DNA of 36,304 nt, taken from assembly GCA_013816255.1 (NCBI GenBank), contig JACDET010000013.1, forward strand, positions 1-36,304. The letters are read 5' to 3'. How positions within the stretch are numbered: position 1 is the first letter of the stretch; each line of letters opens with the position of its first letter. Origin of the DNA: Candidatus Levyibacteriota bacterium (GTDB taxonomy: Bacteria; Patescibacteriota; Microgenomatia; Levybacterales; UBA12049). A program made the translations under genes and the position numbers. This document shows, one piece after another, positions 23,493-30,512 of the stretch. The notes under the pieces are model-generated. The model worked only from the letters and a program-made list of their open reading frames with translations. It was not told where the DNA came from and made no database searches.

Positions 23493-24224
23493 TTATTCTT
23501 TCGTTTCCTCAACGATATTATCTTTCTCCAAACCTACAGAATCATCGTGTTTTGAAGATTCCCGTGCGTCATCCCGTGTCAGGGTTCCTTTTTCAAGAAC
23601 CAGCGTTCTTTTTTTCAAACTATTTACAATATCTGCACTGTGTGTTGCCATAATAATGGTTGTCCCTCCAGCATTGATATCTTGTAACAGCTTCATAATC
23701 TCCCACGATGTCGTACTATCAAGATTTCCTGTCGGCTCGTCGGCAAGTAATATTTCAGGATTAAAGGCAAGTGCGCGTGCGATTGCTGCTCGCTGCAGTT
23801 CTCCACCTGAAAGCTGAATTGGGAATTTATTAACATGATCAGCAATTCCTACACGATCAATAATCATATCAACCCGTTCTTTGGCTTCTTTTGTGTCCAT
23901 GTTGCCAACTTCCAAAGGAAACATGATATTCTCATAAATAGTCCTGTCTCGTAAAAGCTTGAGATCCTGAAATACCATACCGATATTTTTGCGCAAATTA
24001 TGTACTTTCTTGTGCGGCAATGTCACCAAATCCCAGTCACCTATCCGTATAGAACCAGTTGTCGGTACAGTATCTCGGATTAATAAACGGAATAGTGTTG
24101 TTTTGCCAGATCCCGATGGCCCAATAAGAAAAACAAACTCACCGCGCTCAATATTAAAGCTAACATCGGCAAGAGCCGTATTGCCAGTCGGATATGCTTT
24201 GGTAACGTTTTCAAGTTTTATCAT
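23493..24224 (-). CDS. ftsE: Cell-division ATPase FtsE
   Basis: 243 residues. IKLENVTKAYPTGNTALADV, Walker A GPSGSGKTT (35-43), Q-loop GMVFQDLKLL, signature QLSGGELQRAAIARAL, Walker B ILLADEPTGNLD, and H-loop MATHSAD. The FtsE-typical DLKLLRDRTIYENIMFPLEV is present. The C-terminal 30 residues after the ABC fold are acidic and polar (KHDDSVGLEKDNIVEETKE), longer than in E. coli FtsE. It sits upstream of ftsX; a 96-base palindrome fills most of the gap. Confidence 0.95.
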   Translation of the reverse strand: MIKLENVTKAYPTGNTALADVSFNIERGEFVFLIGPSGSGKTTLFRLLIRDTVPTTGSIRIGDWDLVTLPHKKVHNLRKNIGMVFQDLKLLRDRTIYENIMFPLEVGNMDTKEAKERVDMIIDRVGIADHVNKFPIQLSGGELQRAAIARALAFNPEILLADEPTGNLDSTTSWEIMKLLQDINAGGTTIIMATHSADIVNSLKKRTLVLEKGTLTRDDARESSKHDDSVGLEKDNIVEETKE

Positions 24225-24282
24225 AATGTTTTTGTGTCACTGTGCCTGCCTTTCGTTGAAGGGAGGAATATACATGACGAGG

Positions 24283-24825
24283 CTATTGTACTTCTACCTT
24301 ACCTACATCCATAAGCCATCCGGCTGTTTGTGCTGTTTGCGTGGCTCCCCAGACTTTAATTTTCTTATCAATGAACTTTGAAAGATCAACAGTCGATGAA
24401 GTCATATAGACATATTGACTCTCACCACCTGGTCTTTCAAGATGGTATTGCCCTTCTCCTTCTATACCACCTTCCTTAAGAACTCCTTCAGCAGTATCTT
24501 TATACGCTGCTGTGTCATCGGATCCATATGTCTCGCCTTTTGCAGGGGCATTTGGATTCAATGCATTTGGTAACGCACTCTTTTCACCAGGTTTGGCAGA
24601 ACTCATGCTTGCAACTCCGTATCCAGTTCCGACTCCAAATGCTGCCATTAACACAAGAATAAATAGAACCATTACCGGAGAAGCAGCTTTTTTGGGAGTA
24701 CTAAATGATTGCATAACAGGTGTTCCTGAAGGTTTCCCTTCAAAGGCAGATTTTGGCTGAGCGGAACTTGTTGCAGTTTCTGATTTTTTTTGCGGTTGGG
24801 CTGGTTTTGATTGTGAATTTTCCAT
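24283..24825 (-). CDS. Membrane protein with C-terminal OB-like domain, unknown
   Basis: 180 residues. A disordered Gln/Lys/Pro/Ser-rich N-terminus (1-48), one membrane helix (about 50-72, VMVLFILVLMAAFGVGTGYG), a polar linker, then a C-terminal domain (about 115-180). That domain has GEGQYHLERPGGESQYVYMT, SSTVDLSKFIDKKIKVWGAT and AGWLMDVGKVEV. The short beta-rich pattern and 'KKIKVWG....GWLMDVGKVEV' ending are like an OB fold. The orientation is probably N-in, C-out. Upstream AGGT (SD-like) precedes the ATG by about 12 bases. The gene may share transcription with ftsE. Confidence 0.75.
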   Translation of the reverse strand: MENSQSKPAQPQKKSETATSSAQPKSAFEGKPSGTPVMQSFSTPKKAASPVMVLFILVLMAAFGVGTGYGVASMSSAKPGEKSALPNALNPNAPAKGETYGSDDTAAYKDTAEGVLKEGGIEGEGQYHLERPGGESQYVYMTSSTVDLSKFIDKKIKVWGATQTAQTAGWLMDVGKVEVQ

Positions 24826-24909
24826 ACGGTTTTCTTACCTGGTGGACTAACCTTAGTAAAACATATTTCTACTCATTTGGCAACACCAGCAAACTTGCTA
24901 TGTGCGTAT

Positions 24910-24918
24910 TGGTACAAT
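24910..24918 (+). promoter_or_regulatory. Extended -10 promoter of folP
   Basis: TGG precedes TACAAT (24913-24918). The ATG at 24932 follows after 13 bases, so the predicted leader is about six bases. No -35 at standard spacing. Confidence 0.45.
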
Positions 24919-24931
24919 AGAAGCTACATCT

Positions 24932-25771
24932 ATGAAATCACAAAAGACACAAATAATGGGAATCTTAAACATTACGCCGGATTCTTTCTCTGATGGCGGA
25001 GTATATGCTACGGTAGATTTAGCACGCAAACGCGCGAAAGAGATGATAACTGAGGGTGCAGATATCATTGATATTGGTGGAGAATCAACCCGACCAGGCT
25101 CTGTAGAGGTTGACGAAGCTGAAGAACGCAAACGTGTTATGCCAGTGATCAAGGCAATCCGATCAGCATATCCAGAAATGACACTTTCAATTGATACACG
25201 CAAAGCAAATGTTGCAAAAGAAGCAATACATGCGGGGTGTTCAATAATAAATAGCTTGGGAGGGTTTATGTTTGATGCAGGATTGGCAAAGGTTGCATCG
25301 GATAATCAGTGTACGTACATTATCTACCATATAAAGGGTGAGCCGAAAACAATGCAAACGGGTTCAATAACCAATGATGATATCGTCAAAGATGTTCTCG
25401 AATTTTTTCAAGAACAAATAGCTTTTGGTATATCGCAGGGAATGAAAAAGGAGCAGTTCATAATCGATCCTGGCATTGGATTTGGAAAAACACTTGCACA
25501 GAATTTGGAGATTATCAGGAGGCTACAAGAATTTACTATACTTAATGTTCCTCTTGCAATTGGTGTTTCCAGAAAAAGTCATCTTGGAATGCTCTTGAAA
25601 GAAGAACTAAACCTTGATACACTTCCATCCACTACTGAAAGACTCGAAGCATCACTTGCCGAAACAGCAGTCGCAGTTCTTCAGGGCGCGTCTATCGTAC
25701 GGACGCACGATGTGATGGAGACAAAACGGTTTATTACAGTACTCGATAAAATAAAAAACAATGCACGTTAA
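24932..25771 (+). CDS. folP: Dihydropteroate synthase
   Basis: 279 residues from the ATG at 24932; a GTG at 24902 lies upstream of the -10 and is rejected. QIMGILNITPDSFSDGG, DIGGESTRPGS, LSIDTRKANVAKEA, IDPGIGFGKT, IGVSRKSHLG and GASIVRTHDV cover all conserved DHPS loops. It joins p-aminobenzoate to dihydropterin pyrophosphate to give dihydropteroate. The position usually 'lMHMkG' reads IIYHIKG. The next gene overlaps by 11 bases and is a candidate for the following step, glutamylation. folE, folB and folK are not in the window. Confidence 0.93.
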   Translation: MKSQKTQIMGILNITPDSFSDGGVYATVDLARKRAKEMITEGADIIDIGGESTRPGSVEVDEAEERKRVMPVIKAIRSAYPEMTLSIDTRKANVAKEAIHAGCSIINSLGGFMFDAGLAKVASDNQCTYIIYHIKGEPKTMQTGSITNDDIVKDVLEFFQEQIAFGISQGMKKEQFIIDPGIGFGKTLAQNLEIIRRLQEFTILNVPLAIGVSRKSHLGMLLKEELNLDTLPSTTERLEASLAETAVAVLQGASIVRTHDVMETKRFITVLDKIKNNAR

Positions 25772-26510
25772 ACCTTATAAAACCCATAAAATAAAAGCTG
25801 GTGACGATATCTATCAAATTCTCGATCAATTTCTCCCCACACTTGAGGAAAAAAGTGTTGTTGCAGTCACATCCAAGATCGTCGGCATTTGCGAAGGACG
25901 ATTGGTTAAAGCAGAATCAGAAGAGCAAAAATTTAAGCTTGCCGAGGAAGAAGCTGATTATTACCTGCCTCCTGAGGAAAACCAATATGGTATTATGCTT
26001 TCAATCAATCATAATTTGATGGTCGCCTCAGCAGGTATTGATGCTTCCAATAGTGATGGCTACTTCAGCCTTTGGCCCAAAGATCCACAAAAGAGTACGG
26101 ATGCAATACGGGAATATCTTGTGAAGAAGCACAAGCTCAAACATCTCGGCGTCATTCTCACCGACAGCAAATTAAGTCCTCTCCGTTGGGGAGTGACAGG
26201 TTATGCAGTAACACACAGCGGATTCAAAGCATTCAATAGCTACATCGGCAAACCAGATCTCTTCGGCCGACGCATGCATATGGAGCAAGCAAACGTCATG
26301 GACTCTCTCGCCTCAACGTCTGTTGCAGTCATGGGAGAAGGCGCAGAACAACAACCGTTGGCAGTTATCACGGATGCATCATTTGTGGAATTTCAGGATA
26401 GAAAGCCCAACCAAGAAGAATTGGATGCGTTAACAATAGATATCAAAGATGATGTCTATGCTTCAATGCTCTCGGCAGTGTCGTGGAGAAAAGGAAGAAA
26501 AGGAAGTTAG
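25761..26510 (+). CDS. CofE/COG1478-family glutamate ligase, candidate FolC2
   Basis: 249 residues, single CofE-type domain. It opens YKTHKIKAGDDIYQIL, then VVAVTSKIVGICEGRLVKAE, GIMLSINHNLMVASAGIDAS (the N-GID region), VILTDSKLSPLRWGVTGYAV, then DLFGRRMHMEQANVMDSLAS and VMGEGAEQQPLAVI. These are markers of coenzyme F420-0:glutamate ligase. No other F420 gene is present, but the gene overlaps folP by 11 bases (ATGCACGTTAA). Members of this family replace dihydrofolate synthase in Chlamydia (FolC2). I therefore favour dihydropteroate-glutamate ligation. Family is certain; substrate is inferred. The stop interlocks with the next convergent gene (TTAG). Confidence 0.85.
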   Translation: MHVKPYKTHKIKAGDDIYQILDQFLPTLEEKSVVAVTSKIVGICEGRLVKAESEEQKFKLAEEEADYYLPPEENQYGIMLSINHNLMVASAGIDASNSDGYFSLWPKDPQKSTDAIREYLVKKHKLKHLGVILTDSKLSPLRWGVTGYAVTHSGFKAFNSYIGKPDLFGRRMHMEQANVMDSLASTSVAVMGEGAEQQPLAVITDASFVEFQDRKPNQEELDALTIDIKDDVYASMLSAVSWRKGRKGS

Positions 26511-26848
26511 GGTTGTGACACTCTTTCTTTTTCGAGTGAACCTGCAGTAACAATTAAATACTCGCGGACTCTCCCTGCAACCTCTGGCTGTATTGCGGCC
26601 AAAACTCTCTCTGATTGCTCTCTCTCCTCAACTGGTCCGACAATTATTCCAACAGCTAAATGCAATGCTCTTTCGCGCATATCTGTCCTTGCAACAGGAT
26701 CGCCTACTGCACCTGGTCTGGATAATATAGTTAAGGTTTTACCTAATTCTAAAACTCGAGGGATAATTGTTGTTTTCCTAGTAACTGCAGGTTGTTCAGA
26801 GACCTGTTTTTTAATACTTGCAATATATGCTAGTGCTCTTTCATTCAT
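26507..26848 (-). CDS. Small soluble protein, unknown function
   Basis: 113 residues without membrane segments. Mostly helical and charged; a central VLELGKTLTILSRPGAVGDP is followed by DMRERALHLAVGIIVGPVEE and REYLIVTAGSLEKERV. I recognise no family. Support for a real gene is a TATAAT (26856-26861) seven bases before its ATG, the same geometry as at other starts, and an exact four-base stop interlock with the ligase gene on the other strand. It follows prfB by 19 bases. Confidence 0.6.
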   Translation of the reverse strand: MNERALAYIASIKKQVSEQPAVTRKTTIIPRVLELGKTLTILSRPGAVGDPVARTDMRERALHLAVGIIVGPVEEREQSERVLAAIQPEVAGRVREYLIVTAGSLEKERVSQP

Positions 26849-26855
26849 AACAGTG

Positions 26856-26861
26856 ATTATA
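26856..26861 (-). promoter_or_regulatory. -10 of the small gene after prfB
   Basis: TATAAT on the minus strand, seven bases before the ATG at 26848, between the prfB stop and this gene. It suggests independent leaderless transcription. No -35 is visible. Confidence 0.45.
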
Positions 26862-26867
26862 CTAAAT

Positions 26868-27875
26868 TTAGGCTAAACTTCTCAGCTCTTCCTCAATGAA
26901 TTGATCAAGTCCTCCATCAAGAACCGCATCCGTATTCCCCGTTTCAACATGTGTCCGTAAATCCTTTACCATTCGGTATGGATGCAGGACATATGAACGG
27001 ATTTGATTCCCCCAGCCGGGAGTTTTGTAGCCGCCTTTGAGTGCTGCTTCGTCTTTTTTGCGCTTTTCTTCCTCAATCGCCCAGAGTTTTGCTTTAAGAA
27101 GTTTCATCGCAAATTCTCGGTTCTGTCCTTGATATCGTTGGGTTTGGGCGGTTACGACGATGCCTGAGGGGATGTGTTTCAATCTCACAGCAGTTGAAAC
27201 CTTATTCACATTCTGTCCTCCATGTCCACCTGAGCGGAAGGCTTCAAATTCGATATCGTCATCTTTTATCTCAACATCATAATCATGGACGACTTCAGGC
27301 AATACTTCGACCATAGCAAATGATGTTTGGCGCAGACTATCAGAATTAAAGGGGGAAAGCCTGACCAAACGATGCACGCCAGCTTCATGCCGCAACATGC
27401 CATACGCATATTTACCCTCCACAGCAAGTGTGATACTTTTGAGTCCAGCCTCTTCACCTGGCATTTGATCAAGAATTTCATATGGCCAGCCTTTCTTCTC
27501 AAAGTAACGCGAGTACATCCGGAAAAGCATCGATGCCCAGTCCATCGCTTCAGTACCACCTTGGCCTGAGTGAATCGCGAGAATTGCGTTGGATTTATCA
27601 TTTGGACCGGAGAAAAACATCAGAAGCTCCATCTTTTTAAGCAGTTTTTCAGCCTCTTCAAATTCCCCTTCTTCCATCCACAACTCCAAAAGCTCTACTT
27701 CTTCAACTTCTTTCTGCAAAGAAGACAGCTCTTTCATCTTCACAGCCGCAGTCTGGTGATCATCCCAAAAACCAGGCTTCATACTTTCAACCTCTAGCTC
27801 TCGAATCCGCTTCCTTTTGGTATCAGCATCCAGTTTTTCAATTAATTTGATAATACGCGTTCTTATTTCTTCCAT
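26868..27875 (-). CDS. prfB: Peptide chain release factor 2
   Basis: 335 residues, class I release factor. The N-terminal helical domain ends near 100. The stop-codon recognition tripeptide is SPF in HRLVRLSPFNSDSLRQTSFA, which is RF2-specific. The GGQ motif is in FRSGGHGGQNVNKVSTAVRL. It releases peptides at UGA and UAA. The frame is continuous: the programmed frameshift site (CTTTGA) seen near codon 25 in most bacterial prfB genes is absent, and the N-terminus is correspondingly short (LIEKLDADTKRKRIRELE). A -10 TATAAT lies nine bases before the ATG. Confidence 0.95.
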   Translation of the reverse strand: MEEIRTRIIKLIEKLDADTKRKRIRELEVESMKPGFWDDHQTAAVKMKELSSLQKEVEEVELLELWMEEGEFEEAEKLLKKMELLMFFSGPNDKSNAILAIHSGQGGTEAMDWASMLFRMYSRYFEKKGWPYEILDQMPGEEAGLKSITLAVEGKYAYGMLRHEAGVHRLVRLSPFNSDSLRQTSFAMVEVLPEVVHDYDVEIKDDDIEFEAFRSGGHGGQNVNKVSTAVRLKHIPSGIVVTAQTQRYQGQNREFAMKLLKAKLWAIEEEKRKKDEAALKGGYKTPGWGNQIRSYVLHPYRMVKDLRTHVETGNTDAVLDGGLDQFIEEELRSLA

Positions 27876-27884
27876 AATGACACT

Positions 27885-27890
27885 ATTATA
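27885..27890 (-). promoter_or_regulatory. -10 of prfB
   Basis: TATAAT on the minus strand, nine bases before the prfB ATG. The region 17 bases upstream lies inside a palindromic repeat (27899-27963) and has no clear -35. Confidence 0.5.
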
Positions 27891-27898
27891 CTATCTTT

Positions 27899-27963
27899 TG
27901 TCATTCTGAACGCAGTGAAGAATCCCATCGCGGTGAGATCCTTCGCTTATGCTCAGGATGACA
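27899..27963. repeat. Palindromic TGTCATTCTGAA...CTCAGGATGACA element
   Basis: Sixty-five bases: TGTCATTCTGAACGCAGTGA, AGAATCCCATCGCGGTGAGA, TCCTTCGCTTATGCTCAGGA, TGACA. Same family as 15804-15870 and 18420-18484. It lies between prfB and the GIY-YIG pseudogene and abuts the prfB promoter. Confidence 0.87.
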
Positions 27964-27964
27964 A

Positions 27965-28246
27965 TTAGGTGATGCTTAGATCTTTCCACTTGGGGTTCTC
28001 TGCGATAATCAGTTCATTCTTTTTAATTCGCACCCAACCTTTAATTCTCTTCTCAGCAACTAATGCATCTTCTATTTGATTAAATTCTTCGAACTAGACA
28101 AGTTTTGACAAATTATATTTCTTAGAAAACCCTTCAATTAACTTACTCGTATGTTCATAAACACGCCGTTCCAGATTATTGGTTACACCAGTATATAAGA
28201 CGGTATTGTACTTGTTTGTGAGTATATACACAAAGTATGCGTTCAT
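27965..28246 (-). pseudogene. GIY-YIG endonuclease-like gene with in-frame amber stop
   Basis: Ninety-three codons plus stop. It begins MNAYFVYILTNKYNTVLYTG then VTNNLERRVYEHTSKLIEGF (YIL, LYTGVT, R and E of the GIY-YIG domain). It is interrupted at codon 51 by TAG (28096-28094) in SKLV*FEEFNQIEDALVAEK and continues RIKGWVRIKKNELIIAENP. In intact relatives this position is normally Tyr (LVYFE). A single base change from TAC or TAT explains the stop, and the frame is otherwise intact, so loss is recent. Such stand-alone small GIY-YIG proteins are widespread and of unknown role. The start overlaps the stop of the upstream gene (TAATG). Confidence 0.85.
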
Positions 28247-28575
28247 TATTTTTCTTTACTTGAGAAGTTCTCGCGGACATTGTTGATCTGTTCTATTGAA
28301 TATTCTTGCACATTGGCTATATCCTCAGGGATCTTTTGGAAGCGGCCGAAGAAGTTGATTATTTCACCGACAGTCACATTGCTTGCATTGTCAGCAGCTT
28401 TTTCAGCTTCTTTATTGATATCTGATTGAATCTCTTCTGAAATCTCTTCTGCCTTTTCTGTACTTGCACCTTTAACACCAACTGTTTCCTGCACCAAACC
28501 AAAGTAGTTACTTACCACATACACAACACCAATAAGCAGCACCACGCCAATAATATTTTTCAAGACAGTGAGCAT
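28246..28575 (-). CDS. Small N-terminally anchored protein with helical acidic region
   Basis: 109 residues from the ATG at 28575; a TTG at 28590 would lie upstream of the -10 and is rejected. One N-terminal membrane helix (about 4-25, VLKNIIGVVLLIGVVYVVSN), then an Ala/Glu/Lys-rich helix (about 38-65, KAEEISEEIQSDINKEAEKA) and a mixed C-terminus (VGEIINFFGRFQKIPEDIAN). I recognise no family. A -10 TATACT (28582-28587) lies six bases before the ATG. Confidence 0.68.
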   Translation of the reverse strand: MLTVLKNIIGVVLLIGVVYVVSNYFGLVQETVGVKGASTEKAEEISEEIQSDINKEAEKAADNASNVTVGEIINFFGRFQKIPEDIANVQEYSIEQINNVRENFSSKEK

Positions 28576-28581
28576 ATACTC

Positions 28582-28587
28582 AGTATA
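28582..28587 (-). promoter_or_regulatory. -10 of the small anchored protein gene
   Basis: TATACT on the minus strand, six bases (GAGTAT) before the ATG at 28575, predicting a leaderless transcript. It supports this start over the upstream TTG. Confidence 0.5.
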
Positions 28588-28600
28588 CAATATTTATTTG

Positions 28601-28722
28601 TGTCATCCTGAACATAAAAGTGCTTTTGTCATCCTGAACGGAGTGAAGAATCCCATCACGGTGAGATCCTTGTGCCACCGCTAAAGCTATGGCGATACGC
28701 GGTCGCTAAGCTCAGGATAACA
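28601..28722. repeat. Nested TGTCATCCTGAA elements, one with the extra segment
   Basis: A partial left end (TGTCATCCTGAAC, 28601-28613) is followed by a full element at 28627-28722. Its right part carries the reverse complement of the extra block seen at 13796-13855, and its last end reads GATAACA instead of GATGACA. It lies between divergent genes. Confidence 0.83.
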
Positions 28723-28740
28723 GAATAAGGCATTTATATC

Positions 28741-28769
28741 TTGACTTCTCAGCCATTTTAAGGCATAAA
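28741..28769 (+). promoter_or_regulatory. Promoter of the adenosine-deaminase-like gene
   Basis: TTGACT (28741-28746), 17-base spacer, CATAAA (28764-28769; four of six), five bases before the ATG at 28775. Confidence 0.5.
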
Positions 28770-28774
28770 TAACT

Positions 28775-29812
28775 ATGGACCATAGCTTTTCCAAACAGCA
28801 CAACTCATTTCCCAATTTTCCTCTTGCAGAACTCCATGCACACATTGGTACTTCAATCAATCCGTTCGTCTATTGGCAAATTGCTCACGAGCAAGGATAC
28901 AAAGTCCCAAAGAAAACCTATCATGAATTTGTCGAATTTATTACACTTTCTCCTGAGAAAAAGATGAAACTTAATGAATACCTCCGTAAAATCTATCACC
29001 CTGTTTTGGATAAACTCAGTTCTGGAACGTTTGCTCTTGAAAAAGCGATGTATGAAACCATGGGAGGCGCGTACCGCAACAATATCGCACACATCGAAAT
29101 CCGCGGCAACATCATGAAGCACAACAATAATGGTGATCATGATCTTGATCACATCATCATGGCAATGCTTCGTGGCATGGAGCGGGCATTTCTTGAATAT
29201 CCCAATCTTTCAGGGGGCTACATCTTTTGCCTCGACCGTGAATATACTGTTGAGAAAAATGCAATTATGATTGAAAAGGCAATCAAATATAAAAGCCGTG
29301 GAGTCGTCGCAATTGATTTCGCAGGCCCTGCGAATGAAGAATTTAAACTTGAAGACTACAAACAACTTATTATTAAAGCCAAAAAGGCAGGGCTGGCAAT
29401 TACCACCCATTCTGGTGAAGTTGATGATGCAAATGATATGTGGGAGGCAATAGAATTTATTAAGCCTAAAAGAATCGGTCACGGCATCAAAGCTGCGTAT
29501 GATAAGGAGCTCATGAAACAATTGGTCAAACAAGACGTCGTCCTTGAAGTTTGCCCGATGAGCAATCTCATGACTCAAGCTGTTGAGAATGAGGAAGAAT
29601 TAAAATTCATTTTGAGAACATTTATTGAAAACAAAGTAAAGTTTACAATCAACACTGATTGGCCCGAGATGATTGCCGATGCACATTTGTGGAGACAGTT
29701 TGCAATGCTGCGAGATAAAAAGATCATGTCTGAAGAAGAACTTATCCAGTGCAACAAAATCGCCTTCGCCTCAACCTTCGCACCAAAGGGCGGCCTCGAT
29801 GCATATCTGTAG
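28775..29812 (+). CDS. Adenosine deaminase-like amidohydrolase
   Basis: 345 residues, full length for the family. Metal ligands H21 and H23 in LAELHAHIG, a third His in ITTHSGEV with the catalytic Glu, the His of PKRIGHGI, and Asp in FTINTDWPEM. The usual motif ends TDDP; here the second Asp, which contacts the purine in adenosine deaminase, is Trp. The first motif LHAHIGTS also differs from the usual LHxHLxG. A hydrolytic deaminase is likely, but the substrate may not be adenosine. It begins a plus-strand run with the phosphatase and methyltransferase genes, each with its own -10. Confidence 0.83.
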   Translation: MDHSFSKQHNSFPNFPLAELHAHIGTSINPFVYWQIAHEQGYKVPKKTYHEFVEFITLSPEKKMKLNEYLRKIYHPVLDKLSSGTFALEKAMYETMGGAYRNNIAHIEIRGNIMKHNNNGDHDLDHIIMAMLRGMERAFLEYPNLSGGYIFCLDREYTVEKNAIMIEKAIKYKSRGVVAIDFAGPANEEFKLEDYKQLIIKAKKAGLAITTHSGEVDDANDMWEAIEFIKPKRIGHGIKAAYDKELMKQLVKQDVVLEVCPMSNLMTQAVENEEELKFILRTFIENKVKFTINTDWPEMIADAHLWRQFAMLRDKKIMSEEELIQCNKIAFASTFAPKGGLDAYL

Positions 29813-29818
29813 TATAAT
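29813..29818 (+). promoter_or_regulatory. -10 of the histidine phosphatase gene, leaderless-type
   Basis: TATAAT overlaps the stop of the preceding gene and lies five bases before the ATG at 29824. No -35 is evident. Confidence 0.5.
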
Positions 29819-29823
29819 ACGGT

Positions 29824-30456
29824 ATGGATAAAAACAATTACTGCACTATTTATATCGTTCGTCATGGCCAGTCAGTCGCAAATGCTGAGGGCAAATATGG
29901 TATGGATAGTGATCTCACAGAAAAAGGCCGTGAACAGGCCACAGAGCTTGCTTCGAAATTTAAAGATATTCACTTCGATGCTATCCTCTCGTCACCACTC
30001 AAACGTGCGCATGAAACAGCACAAATTATCGCCCGTGAACATGATCTAGCAGTCAGTACAAGAGAAGCATTGCGTGAACGCAAAGAAGGGATGCTTGAAG
30101 GACGGATGTATGAAGAAATGCGTGAAGAACTCAAAGACCTCTATGACATGCGTTACAGCGTCCCGTATGAACAGTGGAAAACCGTCCAGTTGGCCGAAGG
30201 CTACGAAACAGATGAAGAGCTTATGGGAAGATTCATCACAGAAATCCGCGAAATCGCTATCGCATATCCAGGTAAAACTGTTCTCATAGGAAGTCACGTA
30301 GGACTGATGAAAACACTCCTCATCCACTTAGGCCACGGCACCCATAACACATACAAAGGCCAAGCATTCAAAAATACTGGTTACATCGTACTCAAATCTG
30401 ATGGCATTTATTTTGAAGTAGACAAAGTAGTAGGCCTCAATTTAAAAGAACTCTAA
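29824..30456 (+). CDS. Histidine phosphatase superfamily protein
   Basis: 210 residues. YIVRHGQSVANAEGKYGMDS carries the RHG catalytic His; LTEKGREQATELASKF, LSSPLKRAHETAQII, REALRERKEGMLEGRMYEEM with the acid Glu, and VLIGSHVGLMKTLLIHL with the second His complete the branch-1 pattern. Substrates in the family range from phosphoglycerate to nucleotides and sugar phosphates, so the target is open. It is 11 bases downstream of the deaminase-like gene. Confidence 0.88.
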   Translation: MDKNNYCTIYIVRHGQSVANAEGKYGMDSDLTEKGREQATELASKFKDIHFDAILSSPLKRAHETAQIIAREHDLAVSTREALRERKEGMLEGRMYEEMREELKDLYDMRYSVPYEQWKTVQLAEGYETDEELMGRFITEIREIAIAYPGKTVLIGSHVGLMKTLLIHLGHGTHNTYKGQAFKNTGYIVLKSDGIYFEVDKVVGLNLKEL

Positions 30457-30464
30457 ATACTCTT

Positions 30465-30493
30465 TGTCATCCTGAACTCGTTTCAGGATCTCA
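30465..30493. repeat. Half element TGTCATCCTGAACTCGTTTCAGGATCTC
   Basis: One arm of the TGTCATCCTGA family, itself forming a small hairpin (CCTGAA, loop CTCG, TTCAGG). It lies between the phosphatase and methyltransferase genes, five bases before the extended -10 of the latter. Confidence 0.7.
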
Positions 30494-30497
30494 AACA

Positions 30498-30506
30498 TGA
30501 TAAAAT
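30498..30506 (+). promoter_or_regulatory. Extended -10 of the O-methyltransferase gene
   Basis: TGA precedes TAAAAT (30501-30506), six bases before the ATG at 30513. Leaderless geometry; there is no Shine-Dalgarno in the six bases between. Confidence 0.5.
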
Positions 30507-30512
30507 CCACCT

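Noticed and set aside
25761-26510. Evidence for coenzyme F420 biosynthesis
   Set aside because: Only the CofE-type ligase is present, and it overlaps folP. A folate role is more likely than an F420 role.
28081-28100. Two separate small genes in the GIY-YIG region
   Set aside because: Both sides of the TAG are in the same frame and join into one normal GIY-YIG domain, so a single interrupted gene is simpler.
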